Assembly: GCA_000635015.1 (NCBI GenBank)
Contig: JFMR01000049.1
Location: 1 to 64,000, forward strand
Direction of reading: 5' to 3'
Origin: Prochlorococcus sp. scB243_498I20
GTDB lineage: Bacteria; Cyanobacteriota; Cyanobacteriia; PCC-6307; Cyanobiaceae
Length of the DNA: 64,000 bases
Under the pieces are notes generated by a model. It had not been told where the DNA came from. It worked only from the letters and a program-made list of their open reading frames with translations, and did not search any database. Made by a program: the position numbers and the translations under genes. This document shows positions 8,204-15,155 of the stretch, one piece after another. The first letter of the stretch is position 1, and each line of letters opens with the position of its first letter.

Positions 8204-8683
8204 ATGACTAATTCACTTCATTTAGATGCTTTTTGTCAGTTCTGGGAGATGAACTTCAATTCTCCTGTCCCTCCGTTACCTCAACAACCGAGTGATCTTT
8301 CCATAACTCAGTTGGAGCAGTTGAGAATGTTTGACGGGGGGAAACTCTATCAGAATCTTTTCCGAATAACTGACCCTAAAAAATTACCAGCAAATCTAGC
8401 TAGGGATCTTGCTAAAGGTATTGTTGATTATCAAAACAAAGACTTGTATAGGGAGCATGGTTGGGAACATGAAGCGCAGCGAATAGAGCAGGCTGAAGTT
8501 GAATACCAGCAAAAAAAGATTAATGATGAAATTGCTGCAATGGAGAAGCGTAATGCTGAAACACAAGCAAGAAATGAAGCAAGATCAAAACTTTCCTTTG
8601 AACAAAGAATGTTGTTAGAACCACTTACTCAGGAACAAATCATCAATAATCAGATGAAATATCATGGTCGCATTGGGAGGTAG
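8204..8683 (+). CDS. Hypothetical coiled-coil protein, 159 aa
   Basis: Residues 85-130 (HEAQRIEQAEVEYQQKKIND... EKRNAETQARNEAR) form a long charged coiled-coil. The N-terminal part is globular (FCQFWEMNFN, LYQNLFRITDPKKLP). The frame is packed between the 84-aa gene and the terminase-like gene, with GGGAGG at its end serving as the ribosome site of the next gene. Function unknown; could be a packaging or capsid-interaction partner, which is inference from position alone. Confidence 0.6.
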   Translation: MTNSLHLDAFCQFWEMNFNSPVPPLPQQPSDLSITQLEQLRMFDGGKLYQNLFRITDPKKLPANLARDLAKGIVDYQNKDLYREHGWEHEAQRIEQAEVEYQQKKINDEIAAMEKRNAETQARNEARSKLSFEQRMLLEPLTQEQIINNQMKYHGRIGR

Positions 8684-8686
8684 TTG

Positions 8687-9121
8687 ATGGCTGCTGTCCC
8701 TACTGATAAACAACTTCAAGAAATCCCTGCTCCTGTATTTGAAGCAATATCTCATCATGTCCAAGGATCATCATGGGGGAAGAGTGCTGAATTAGCTGGT
8801 ATTGATTTAAGGACCCTCAAAAAATATAGAGACCTTCCAGAGTGCATCAAATTTCATAATGACCAAGGAAAAGAATCTGCAATCGTAGGGCGTAATGTAG
8901 CATTTACAGCTTTTCCAAAAGTTATGAATCGTTTAGTTAAGACAGCATTAGATGATTCTGAAAGAGCTTATGCAAGGAATGATGCTTCTAAGACAATTAT
9001 TAATTATGTTCTTGAGAAGGAGAAGATGGAATTATATGGAGCCAAGATGGAAATTTTAGAGAGTAAAGTAGCAGCGTTAGAGGGTAGCAAAATAGTATTT
9101 GATATAGATCCTGAGCAATGA
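8687..9121 (+). CDS. Phage terminase small-subunit-like protein
   Basis: ATG 8687 is chosen over the TTG three bases before because GGGAGG ends 6 bases upstream. 144 residues. The N-terminal half has an HTH-like element (SSWGKSAELAGIDLRTLKKYRDLPE). A helical segment follows (LVKTALDDSERAYARNDASKTIINYVLEK), then a C-terminal coiled-coil (ILESKVAALEG). Small DNA-packaging subunits of this kind recognise pac/cos sites; phage satellites use their own to redirect helper capsids. No large subunit is present, which agrees with a satellite. The match is by pattern, not by search. Confidence 0.5.
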   Translation: MAAVPTDKQLQEIPAPVFEAISHHVQGSSWGKSAELAGIDLRTLKKYRDLPECIKFHNDQGKESAIVGRNVAFTAFPKVMNRLVKTALDDSERAYARNDASKTIINYVLEKEKMELYGAKMEILESKVAALEGSKIVFDIDPEQ

Positions 9122-9261
9122 AAAGGAAGAAGCTGTTACAGGATGAATTAGAGCAAGTTGAGGATAAGTTAAGGGCTGAGATGGCTTGGTTTAGAAATGA
9201 AATCAAACCCCTGAAAGATAGACAAAGACAAATATTAGATGAATTAGAAAATTTAACCTAA
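9118..9261 (+). CDS. 47-aa coiled-coil micro-protein
   Basis: Starts at an ATGA overlap with the stop of the terminase-like gene and ends 9 bases inside the convergent integrase. The product (MKRKKLLQDELEQVEDKLRA...) is a continuous charged amphipathic helix. Overlap-coupled translation and the clean heptads support a real gene. It may be a partner of the terminase-like protein, but function is unknown. Confidence 0.5.
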   Translation: MKRKKLLQDELEQVEDKLRAEMAWFRNEIKPLKDRQRQILDELENLT

Positions 9262-10530
9262 TAAATTATCCAAGTTACTTCGCATACTTCCTTGAGGGGT
9301 CCATTTCCCGTAAGTATCCAAGTGAATTGAATGATCGTGACCCATCAAAGCTGCACCCATACGAGATGAAATCTTATTCCTATATCTTGCATCTTGGTGC
9401 ATCCTGTAGGCGAATCCATGACGCATGGAGTACGGAACCAGATTTCTTGTTTTTCTGAGATTATCCCAAAAATCAACTCTTGCTAAATACTTTCCAAGTG
9501 CATCCCCAAGACCTTGATCTCCTACAGGTGGTAAAGGATAATTATTTTCAATTTTATTGATTAAATCGTATTCTTTTTCCCAATATGGGTGGAGTCCATA
9601 AAGTTCACGATTATCAGGACTTTCTCCTAATTCAGTAGTTTTGTTGCTGTCACAAAAAACAGCTTTTTTACCATTAATCGTTTGAACATATAAATGCGGT
9701 GCTTCGTGTGCGCGGATGCCATATACGTTCATTAGTTGGATTAAATAAATGTATCTTTCAGCAGCAGTTTTTTCTCTTTTCTTTTTAAGTTCTTCTACAA
9801 GTTGGAGAAACTCATCATCATAAATGGGTACTGCAGGTTCTTTCTTCTTTTTATATGCCATTAACCTTTTCTTTTGTTTACTACCCCTTTTGGGTGGCTC
9901 CCAATATTTAGGGTTAAGATAACCTTCTTCATTAGGTTGTAATTCAGTAGCAAATTCTAACCAGCTACAAATAGTCGATACAGTTGTTTGTCTTGTCCTA
10001 GTCCCCGCAGTTTTTTCAAGTTTACTGTTGGGCATCTTTACTTTAGAAATTAATTTTAGAAGCGTATCTGCATTGTTTACTTCATTATTTTTTAAAACAT
10101 AATCCAATTTATTTCTGATTTTTTTATAAAAAGTATCCCAAGTTGATTGTTTAATTAATCCATCTTCAATCTTTGCTTCTCCGTAAGCGTTATAACTTAA
10201 AACCAGATCAACAATAGTTGCATCTTCCGTTGGTTCAGGTGCTTCGCTGTTAGCTCCAAATGTTATAGCAACTGCTTCTTTTAGTGTTTTCCCTGCTGCT
10301 ACGAATTGAGCAATTTTAATAACGCTATTTTCAATTACCCTTGCATTTTCTTGTTTCCACTCGATAGGAGTTACTGCAGTTTTTCTTGATTTATCACTAT
10401 AAACAACATCCAATTTACACTTACCAGATTGCTCACTTATTCTGTAAGATGATCCAACACCTGAAGTAATTTTTAATTGCTGACGTAATCCTGAAATCCA
10501 AAAATCAGAATTAGGTTGTGAGGTTGGCAT
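9253..10530 (-). CDS. int: Large tyrosine recombinase (integrase) of element A
   Basis: 425 residues. The long N-terminal region (~1-230) would hold the arm- and core-binding domains, and the catalytic domain follows. Active-site residues: R273 (GIRAHEAP), R370 (PYSMRHGF), H398 (MGHDH) and the nucleophile Y407 (DTYGKW). The first position of the HxxR box is Tyr367 rather than His. Placed 196 bases from the complete tRNA-Pro and pointing away from it, as in tycheposons, where this enzyme catalyses integration at the tRNA. The first bases upstream of its start contain a fragment resembling the tRNA D-arm/anticodon stem. Confidence 0.9.
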   Translation of the reverse strand: MPTSQPNSDFWISGLRQQLKITSGVGSSYRISEQSGKCKLDVVYSDKSRKTAVTPIEWKQENARVIENSVIKIAQFVAAGKTLKEAVAITFGANSEAPEPTEDATIVDLVLSYNAYGEAKIEDGLIKQSTWDTFYKKIRNKLDYVLKNNEVNNADTLLKLISKVKMPNSKLEKTAGTRTRQTTVSTICSWLEFATELQPNEEGYLNPKYWEPPKRGSKQKKRLMAYKKKKEPAVPIYDDEFLQLVEELKKKREKTAAERYIYLIQLMNVYGIRAHEAPHLYVQTINGKKAVFCDSNKTTELGESPDNRELYGLHPYWEKEYDLINKIENNYPLPPVGDQGLGDALGKYLARVDFWDNLRKTRNLVPYSMRHGFAYRMHQDARYRNKISSRMGAALMGHDHSIHLDTYGKWTPQGSMRSNLDNLLG

Positions 10531-10532
10531 CA

Positions 10533-10673
10533 GTAACGCGGGTGCTTATCATTTTTCTCACTTTTTGATATAAAAATTAGTGAGAAATGACTTGTTTTGT
10601 TAGTGACAATTTAGCGAGGATTTACTACAAATTCAAACAAATAGCTACAAATAACTACAAGCCAAAAGTATTG
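10533..10673 (+). repeat. Right-end repeats of element A, including a 15-bp tRNA-like piece
   Basis: GTAACGCGGGTGCTT at 10533-10547 matches tRNA-Pro bases with one difference. TTAGTGAGAAATGA at about 10578 and the 21-base TTAGTGACAATTTAGCGAGGA variant at 10600-10620 correspond to the left-end repeats. CCAAAAGTATTG at 10662-10673 is an exact copy of 2443-2454. These are likely arm-type sites for the adjacent integrase. Confidence 0.6.
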
Positions 10674-10726
10674 ATACAGCAATCGTTTTACTAAAAGGCT
10701 AGTGATAGTCTATTATTACAAAGGAA

Positions 10727-10800
10727 CGGGGCGTGGCGCAGCTTGGTAGCGCGGGTGCTTTGGGAGCACTAGGTCGCAGGTTCGAATCCTGTCGCCCCGA
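10727..10800 (+). tRNA. tRNA-Pro (anticodon TGG), the only complete copy
   Basis: 74 bases fold as a canonical tRNA: acceptor CGGGGCG/CGCCCCG with discriminator A, D-stem GCGC/GCGC, anticodon stem GGTGC/GCACT with loop TTTGGGA (anticodon TGG), T-stem GCAGG/CCTGT with loop TTCGAAT. No CCA is encoded. The 5' half is attributed to element A and the 3' half was inherited from the host or element B, so the gene is a hybrid kept functional by the integrations. The array depends on it to decode Pro codons. Confidence 0.98.
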
Positions 10801-10822
10801 CTCTTAAAAACCAAGTCATACT

Positions 10823-10848
10823 AGAGAGTTTCCCAGACTCTCTTTTTT
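10823..10848 (+). terminator. Intrinsic terminator of tRNA-Pro
   Basis: Stem AGAGAGT/ACTCTCT with loop TTCCCAG followed by a T-run. A second copy 4.1 kb downstream has one compensated base pair change (A-T to C-G), which supports a conserved RNA hairpin. Confidence 0.85.
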
Positions 10849-10873
10849 ATTGTTTACATTCTCACATGAGAAA

Positions 10874-10908
10874 GGGGCTCTAGGGGAGGCTCTAGAATCT
10901 TCGAAGAT
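10874..10908 (+). repeat. Left-end iterons and palindrome of element B
   Basis: Two GGCTCTA copies at 12-base spacing (10874-10882 and 10884-10894) precede the perfect palindrome ATCTTCGAAGAT (10897-10908). The same arrangement is found at the other end of the element. Confidence 0.75.
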
Positions 10909-10922
10909 GTCCTAAATGCTGG

Positions 10923-11540
10923 TTATTCGAATGTGTAGTCTTTATATGTTTCGTTGTATATGTCGTTTAAATTCTTTCCATCAAATGACCAATATGGAGC
11001 ACCGTGCATAGGACCAGTTCTATTCAATAATTTATTAGTTAGGTTTGATATAAACCACGCTTCTCCCTGATAACTAACTTGTCTTCCATTTAATACAGTA
11101 CAAGTCTCATCATTTCGATTGAATTTTAATACATCTCCTTCTTTTAAACCCATCATAAAAAAGTTAAAAGTTGGCCTTCTTTTTCTCTTGTAATACTCAG
11201 CAGAGGCAGTACCTTCAACATCAACTGTATTTGCTTCTTCTTGAACTTTGGGAGTTACATCTTCAATAGCCATTAACTTCAAAACTGCTATTGCCTGAGT
11301 AGGTTTAATTTCAAAAAACTCCCTTTTAGCATTAATTCTGTTTGGTTCAAATGCTTCGTGAAATGCTTTCTCAGTTTCATCTACATCTCTAACTTTTGCA
11401 GCATATTTACATTCAAAAGGTAAGGGGACTCCCGTTGTATATAAATCTGCAAGTCTTAAAGAAACATCTCTAGTAGTTTTTCCGATCTTCACTAAACCCT
11501 CCATAGCTGGATTAGTTAAAACGTAAACTGTACCTTCCAT
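10923..11540 (-). CDS. GIY-YIG (T5orf172-like) protein with RAMA-like C-terminus
   Basis: 205 residues. Residues 1-85 carry the T5orf172-type GIY-YIG fold: VYVLTNPAMEGLVKIGKTT, then R-x-x-x-L-x-x-G-V, a helix with E (ETEKAFHEAF) and REFFEI. Residues ~125-200 (VLNGRQVSYQGEAWFISNLT ... GPMHGAPYWSF ... LNDIY) resemble a RAMA domain, a module linked to restriction and DNA-modification systems. A good ribosome site (AAGGAG) lies 9 bases before ATG. It follows the large helicase gene by 47 bases on the same strand, so the two probably form an operon. Expected role: site- or modification-dependent DNA cleavage; inferred. Confidence 0.7.
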   Translation of the reverse strand: MEGTVYVLTNPAMEGLVKIGKTTRDVSLRLADLYTTGVPLPFECKYAAKVRDVDETEKAFHEAFEPNRINAKREFFEIKPTQAIAVLKLMAIEDVTPKVQEEANTVDVEGTASAEYYKRKRRPTFNFFMMGLKEGDVLKFNRNDETCTVLNGRQVSYQGEAWFISNLTNKLLNRTGPMHGAPYWSFDGKNLNDIYNETYKDYTFE

Positions 11541-11587
11541 AAAAATTACTCCTTATTATCTAGACTAATAATTTTCTAATTAAATAT

Positions 11588-14500
11588 CTATTGCTTGAGG
11601 TTCTCCTTCGAGTCTTTCAATAGATTCTCTATTTTCCTTAATTCTTCAACCTTACTTTCGATGGATTGTGGACCAGGCCAGGAGTATATTTTCTCATTGA
11701 TACCATCAAAAATATTGTAAGTAAGATCAAATTCCGAACATATTTCAGAGATTTTCTTCAAGTGTAAAAGAGTATTTAAAAAACTCATTCTTACTTTTTT
11801 ACTCCTAGTAGGTATAAATAGAGGCCTGCTATAAGACTCAAAACCATTTGCTAAAAGTACATCCTTTGCCTTAAACAAATGGTCGTTATCTTTTTTAGAA
11901 CTATTTATCGTAATTGTATGTAGATCAAATGGCTCCTTCAAAGTGCAAGGGAACTTACTCCAATCAAAAGTTTTAATAGAGTTTTTCAACGTTTTAACAA
12001 AAGGAGTCATCATATAGTCTCGTTCAGGCAAGAAACATAAATGATTTTTTGCTCTTGAGCATGTCACGTAGAATAAATTAAGTTCATCACGAAGAAGATT
12101 CTCTGGCGTATCTCCAAAAAATCTAAGAAAAACAGATCTTTTATGTATCATTGGGAATTGTTTTGGTTGTATTACTAATACAGTATTTGCCTCTAGACCT
12201 TTACTTTTATGAGCCGTTACAGCATCAAAGAAAGTACTCAAGAGCTTTGTTTTTGAACAAATTTCAATAATTAATTCCCTCTTATTTTTTGCATTCATCC
12301 TCTTGAAGTCTTCGGGTGAACTTTTGAGTGGAGGATGATTTGTCCTAGAAATTGCAAAAAATAACTTATCCTTTTCATCAGCCTCATCAATGAATTCATT
12401 TGTAAGTGGTTTAAATAATCTGAATATTGATGATAAAACAGGATCTTTTTTGAAATTATATTCTTCTCTAGGAGTACTTTTTAATTGGTCTCTATTGATT
12501 CTAAATATAGAGAATGTTGCATTCTTATTTGGATAATGGGGTAAAGCAGGTTTACCTGAAACTCCATTAGCAGACATTAATAAATTACAAAAATCAACTA
12601 TACCTCCTGCACTCCGATAATTTGTTTGTAAATAAACCGTTTTAGGTTTTGGATAGTCTTCAGAGAATTTGTCAAAGTAATGAGGATTTGATCCTGCAAA
12701 ACGATTTATCATTTGCCAATCATCTCCTACTGCATTAACTAATGCTTGAGGTGCAACTTTCAAAATAGCTAAAAGGATACCTCTAAAAAGTTCTGTGAAG
12801 TCTTGAAACTCATCCACAAAAACATATTTCACTTTTTTCAAATCAATTCCTTGTCTTCCTGCATCCCAAGAAAAAGAGGTTTTACCTTTTAGTATTTTTT
12901 CTATAGCCCTTTTCTTAATTTCGCTGTAATCAGTGAGATTATTATTTACCAATCTATCTTTATACATTGCATTAAATTTTGGAAGGAGAGACAAAAAAGT
13001 TTTCTCTTTAGTCGAACCAGTTTGGAAATTATCAAATCTATCCATAAGTTCTTGATCTGAACAATATATTTGTCCCGATCTAGATATCGCACTTTTTAAA
13101 AGTTCTACGAATGCCAGTCTTATTTGAGTTCTTAATCTAGAGAGAATTTCTTGATCAGATAATCTCTTAATTTCAAGCTTTTTACCAACCTTAAGAAGCT
13201 CATCATTAATTAAATTTGTTAATTTCAAATAATCAACATCTCTAGTTTCATCAAAATTTGTACCTAAGTTACAAATTATTCCTGGATTGATTTCAATTAC
13301 AATATATTTTTCATTTTCTTTCTTTCTATTGTTTAGTTTTTCCCAAAATTTTCTTTTATAGATGAGACTTTCTTCATATTGAATATCCCCTTTTAAGCCA
13401 CAATATTCAATAATAATTTTATTAGGTTTTGGTATATAAAAATCTGGACGGATAATATTTCCTTCATCGGTTGTAAAAGGGTATTCATAGTGATACCCGA
13501 TATCGTGCTCAAAAAGATAGTCTGCTATTCTTTTTTCTGCCCGAGATTTTACAGACTTACCATCTAGAGTTTCTTCAGTAAGGCAGGATCTAAGTCTATC
13601 TAAATCTGATTGTGTGGATAACTTATCTAGTTTTAGAACTTTTTCCCAATCATCTTTGAAACTCTCCATCATTATTTCTTCAACTTGCTGCCTTAAATTC
13701 TCCTCATTATCCAAAGCGTTTAATACAATTTGCGTAATAATATTTTCTTGTCGATAATCCTCAATTACATCTTGCTTAGGGTTTACCAAGTTATAAGCTA
13801 ATGAATCGAAAGTAAGAACTTTGAAATCGCTCCTTGATGAAATAGCAGATTCTTCTTGATAGTCCTCTAGACGTTTTTCAAGTTCTTGTTTAGCTTTTTT
13901 ATTAAAAGTTAGCGAAACTATTTGATCGGAAGAGTAGCCTATAAAATGGATTAAAAATAAAACCTTTTGCGTAATAGTTCTTGTCTTCCCGCTACCTGCT
14001 CTTGCTACAACCTTAAGTGAATTGTTCAAATTAGCTATAACATCAGATTGTTCATCAGAGGGGATTTTAAGATTAATGGAAGCGAACCACTCTTTTACAA
14101 TTTCTCTTTTGACATTATCAATTTCTGTCTGAAAATTAAAATCTATCTTAATTTCACTACTTATATCTTCATCGGATTTAATCCAGTTTTCTCTAATACC
14201 ATTATTAGATGTAAGTAAAAATGTTTTTATTTTATTACGGACAAATAAAACTTCCTCTTCTTTCTTTTTTTGGATAAGTTCTTCTTCCCTTTTTTTTATT
14301 AATGCTGCATATGAAATCAAAGAATCAATTGCCTCTCTGACAGACATCAAAACTATTTTTTTATCGTCATAAATATAAGTAAGATTTTCCAAAGAATCCG
14401 AAGGGGTATTCAAGTTGGAATTTATAAATTTAATAATATCTTTTATTGGTAATGTAAGTTCCTCATCAATTAATTCCTTTATAAGCATTTTGAGTGGCTC

Positions 14501-14596
14501 TTTATGCTTCCTATTTCTGTAATATCTACAAACTCTATTAATCTTTGAAAGATTGGTTTTTGAGATCTCGTCAATTTTTAACTTATTTACATTCAT
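11588..14596 (-). CDS. UvrD/Rep-type superfamily 1 helicase with nuclease-like insertion
   Basis: 1002 residues from ATG 14596. Helicase motifs in order: ARAGSGKT (Walker A, ~198-205), LTFNKKA, LTFDSLAY, VFVDEFQDF (motif II), GDDWQMINRFAGS (III), TNYRSAGG (IV), AHKSKGLEANTVLV (V) and FYVTCSRAKNHL (VI). Between motif Ia/Ib and II lies an extra domain with RPDFYIP and KIIIEYCG, spaced like a PD-(D/E)xK nuclease core; the second acidic/Lys position is not canonical. The N-terminal 170 residues are coiled-coil and unassigned. Helicase-nuclease fusions in mobile elements are usually anti-phage. Pairs with the GIY-YIG gene downstream. Confidence 0.85.
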   Translation of the reverse strand: MNVNKLKIDEISKTNLSKINRVCRYYRNRKHKEPLKMLIKELIDEELTLPIKDIIKFINSNLNTPSDSLENLTYIYDDKKIVLMSVREAIDSLISYAALIKKREEELIQKKKEEEVLFVRNKIKTFLLTSNNGIRENWIKSDEDISSEIKIDFNFQTEIDNVKREIVKEWFASINLKIPSDEQSDVIANLNNSLKVVARAGSGKTRTITQKVLFLIHFIGYSSDQIVSLTFNKKAKQELEKRLEDYQEESAISSRSDFKVLTFDSLAYNLVNPKQDVIEDYRQENIITQIVLNALDNEENLRQQVEEIMMESFKDDWEKVLKLDKLSTQSDLDRLRSCLTEETLDGKSVKSRAEKRIADYLFEHDIGYHYEYPFTTDEGNIIRPDFYIPKPNKIIIEYCGLKGDIQYEESLIYKRKFWEKLNNRKKENEKYIVIEINPGIICNLGTNFDETRDVDYLKLTNLINDELLKVGKKLEIKRLSDQEILSRLRTQIRLAFVELLKSAISRSGQIYCSDQELMDRFDNFQTGSTKEKTFLSLLPKFNAMYKDRLVNNNLTDYSEIKKRAIEKILKGKTSFSWDAGRQGIDLKKVKYVFVDEFQDFTELFRGILLAILKVAPQALVNAVGDDWQMINRFAGSNPHYFDKFSEDYPKPKTVYLQTNYRSAGGIVDFCNLLMSANGVSGKPALPHYPNKNATFSIFRINRDQLKSTPREEYNFKKDPVLSSIFRLFKPLTNEFIDEADEKDKLFFAISRTNHPPLKSSPEDFKRMNAKNKRELIIEICSKTKLLSTFFDAVTAHKSKGLEANTVLVIQPKQFPMIHKRSVFLRFFGDTPENLLRDELNLFYVTCSRAKNHLCFLPERDYMMTPFVKTLKNSIKTFDWSKFPCTLKEPFDLHTITINSSKKDNDHLFKAKDVLLANGFESYSRPLFIPTRSKKVRMSFLNTLLHLKKISEICSEFDLTYNIFDGINEKIYSWPGPQSIESKVEELRKIENLLKDSKENLKQ

Positions 14597-14865
14597 CAAA
14601 AACCAAAATAATGAAAGTTTAAAAAATTATAGTCGAGAATTTAAGTTTCTCTTTTGTGAAACTTTTTAATTAAAAGGTTTTTTATTTTTCCCGAAGGCTA
14701 TCTAGAGGAGGCTCTAGAGGGGGCTCTAGAGGGGGCTCTAAGTTCTATAAACATATTGCATAATCTTCGAAGATTTAGCAATAAGCTGTCTCAAACTCGT
14801 TCCACCATCTACAGTTAGTCTAGGCTATAACTAAAGTCTCAAGGTTTTCTTAAAAATAACGCCCA
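14597..14865. other. Non-coding right end of element B
   Basis: Upstream region of the helicase gene. Holds three exact-period 12-base repeats GAGG(A/G)GGCTCTA (14705-14740) and the palindrome ATCTTCGAAGAT (14763-14774), which mirror the left end. The leftward promoter of the operon must lie here, so the repeats could also be operator sites. Confidence 0.6.
14705..14774 (+). repeat. Right-end iterons and palindrome of element B
   Basis: Three tandem 12-mers GAGG(A/G)GGCTCTA at 14705, 14717 and 14729, then ATCTTCGAAGAT at 14763-14774 (extended AATCTTCGAAGATT). Shared with 10874-10908 and, in weaker form, with GCTCTA at 15071, 15081 and 15091. Confidence 0.8.
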
Positions 14866-14911
14866 GTGCTTTGGGAGCACTAGGTCGCAGGTTCGAATCC
14901 TGTCGCCCCGA
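14866..14911 (+). pseudogene. tRNA-Pro 3' half fragment with its terminator
   Basis: 46 bases identical to the tRNA-Pro 3' part, from the anticodon stem to the discriminator base. The bases before it (AACGCCCA) are not tRNA. Similarity continues past the tRNA through AAAACCAAGTCATAC to a terminator hairpin, so a whole 3' end was duplicated. It marks the right boundary of element B. Confidence 0.92.
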
Positions 14912-14934
14912 TTCAATCAAAACCAAGTCATACA

Positions 14935-14960
14935 AGCGAGTTACCCAGACTCGCTTTTTT
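14935..14960 (+). terminator. Duplicated tRNA-Pro terminator
   Basis: AGCGAGT/ACTCGCT stem, loop TACCCAG, then six T. Homologous to 10823-10848 with one compensated pair. Confidence 0.75.
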
Positions 14961-14970
14961 ATTGAGAAAT

Positions 14971-15096
14971 TTGTCCACGCCTAAAGTGGGCAGATAGTGG
15001 ACAACTTCAATTCTGCTTAATGGTAATTTTCTTGCTTTTTCCTTATTTTTTCGTAAGTATGCGTATATAGGCTCTAATTTGCTCTAAATAGCTCTA
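14971..15096 (+). repeat. Left-end repeats of element C and GCTCTA iterons
   Basis: TTGTCCAC (14971) and TAGTGGACAA (14995-15004) form an inverted pair. Further right, GCTCTA occurs at 15071, 15081 and 15091, exactly 10 bases apart, one helical turn, which suits cooperative protein binding. Confidence 0.55.
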
Positions 15097-15155
15097 TTAC
15101 TGGCTTATTTAGGCTTATTTTCCTCTAAAAGGCTGTCACATAGGGATTGACGATT

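Larger units (their letters stand above)
2427..10766. mobile_element. Element A: tycheposon-like integrative element at tRNA-Pro
   Basis: Bounded by direct copies of the tRNA-Pro 5' half (2387-2426 and 10727-10766). A tyrosine recombinase lies at the right end. It encodes an HTH/excisionase-like protein, a DUF4326 protein, a primase-helicase replication protein, a second short recombinase and a small-terminase-like protein. That gene set, the tRNA target and the host match what is known of tycheposons of Prochlorococcus. The right attachment half supplied by the element restores the 5' half of the tRNA. No stress or nutrient cargo is evident, so the element looks mainly selfish or satellite-like. 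An alternative reading is one larger element (2427-14877) carrying a complete tRNA inside. Confidence 0.85.
10767..14877. mobile_element. Element B: integrase-free element with nuclease/helicase cargo
   Basis: Lies between the complete tRNA-Pro and a second copy of the tRNA 3' half plus terminator (14866-14960). Both ends carry the same distinctive repeats: 12-base-spaced GGCTCTA iterons and the 12-base palindrome ATCTTCGAAGAT. It contains only two genes, both leftward, and no recombinase, so it would need an integrase in trans. Here the element supplies the tRNA 3' half, the opposite of element A. Boundaries are set by the repeats and are good to about ten bases. Confidence 0.75.

Noticed and set aside
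14705..14740. Possible CRISPR array
   Set aside because: Three 12-base units without spacers, repeat too short, no cas genes; better read as iterons or recombinase arms.
2427..14877. One 12.4 kb element with an internal tRNA
   Set aside because: Not excluded, but the separate end-repeat families of A and B argue for two independent insertions.
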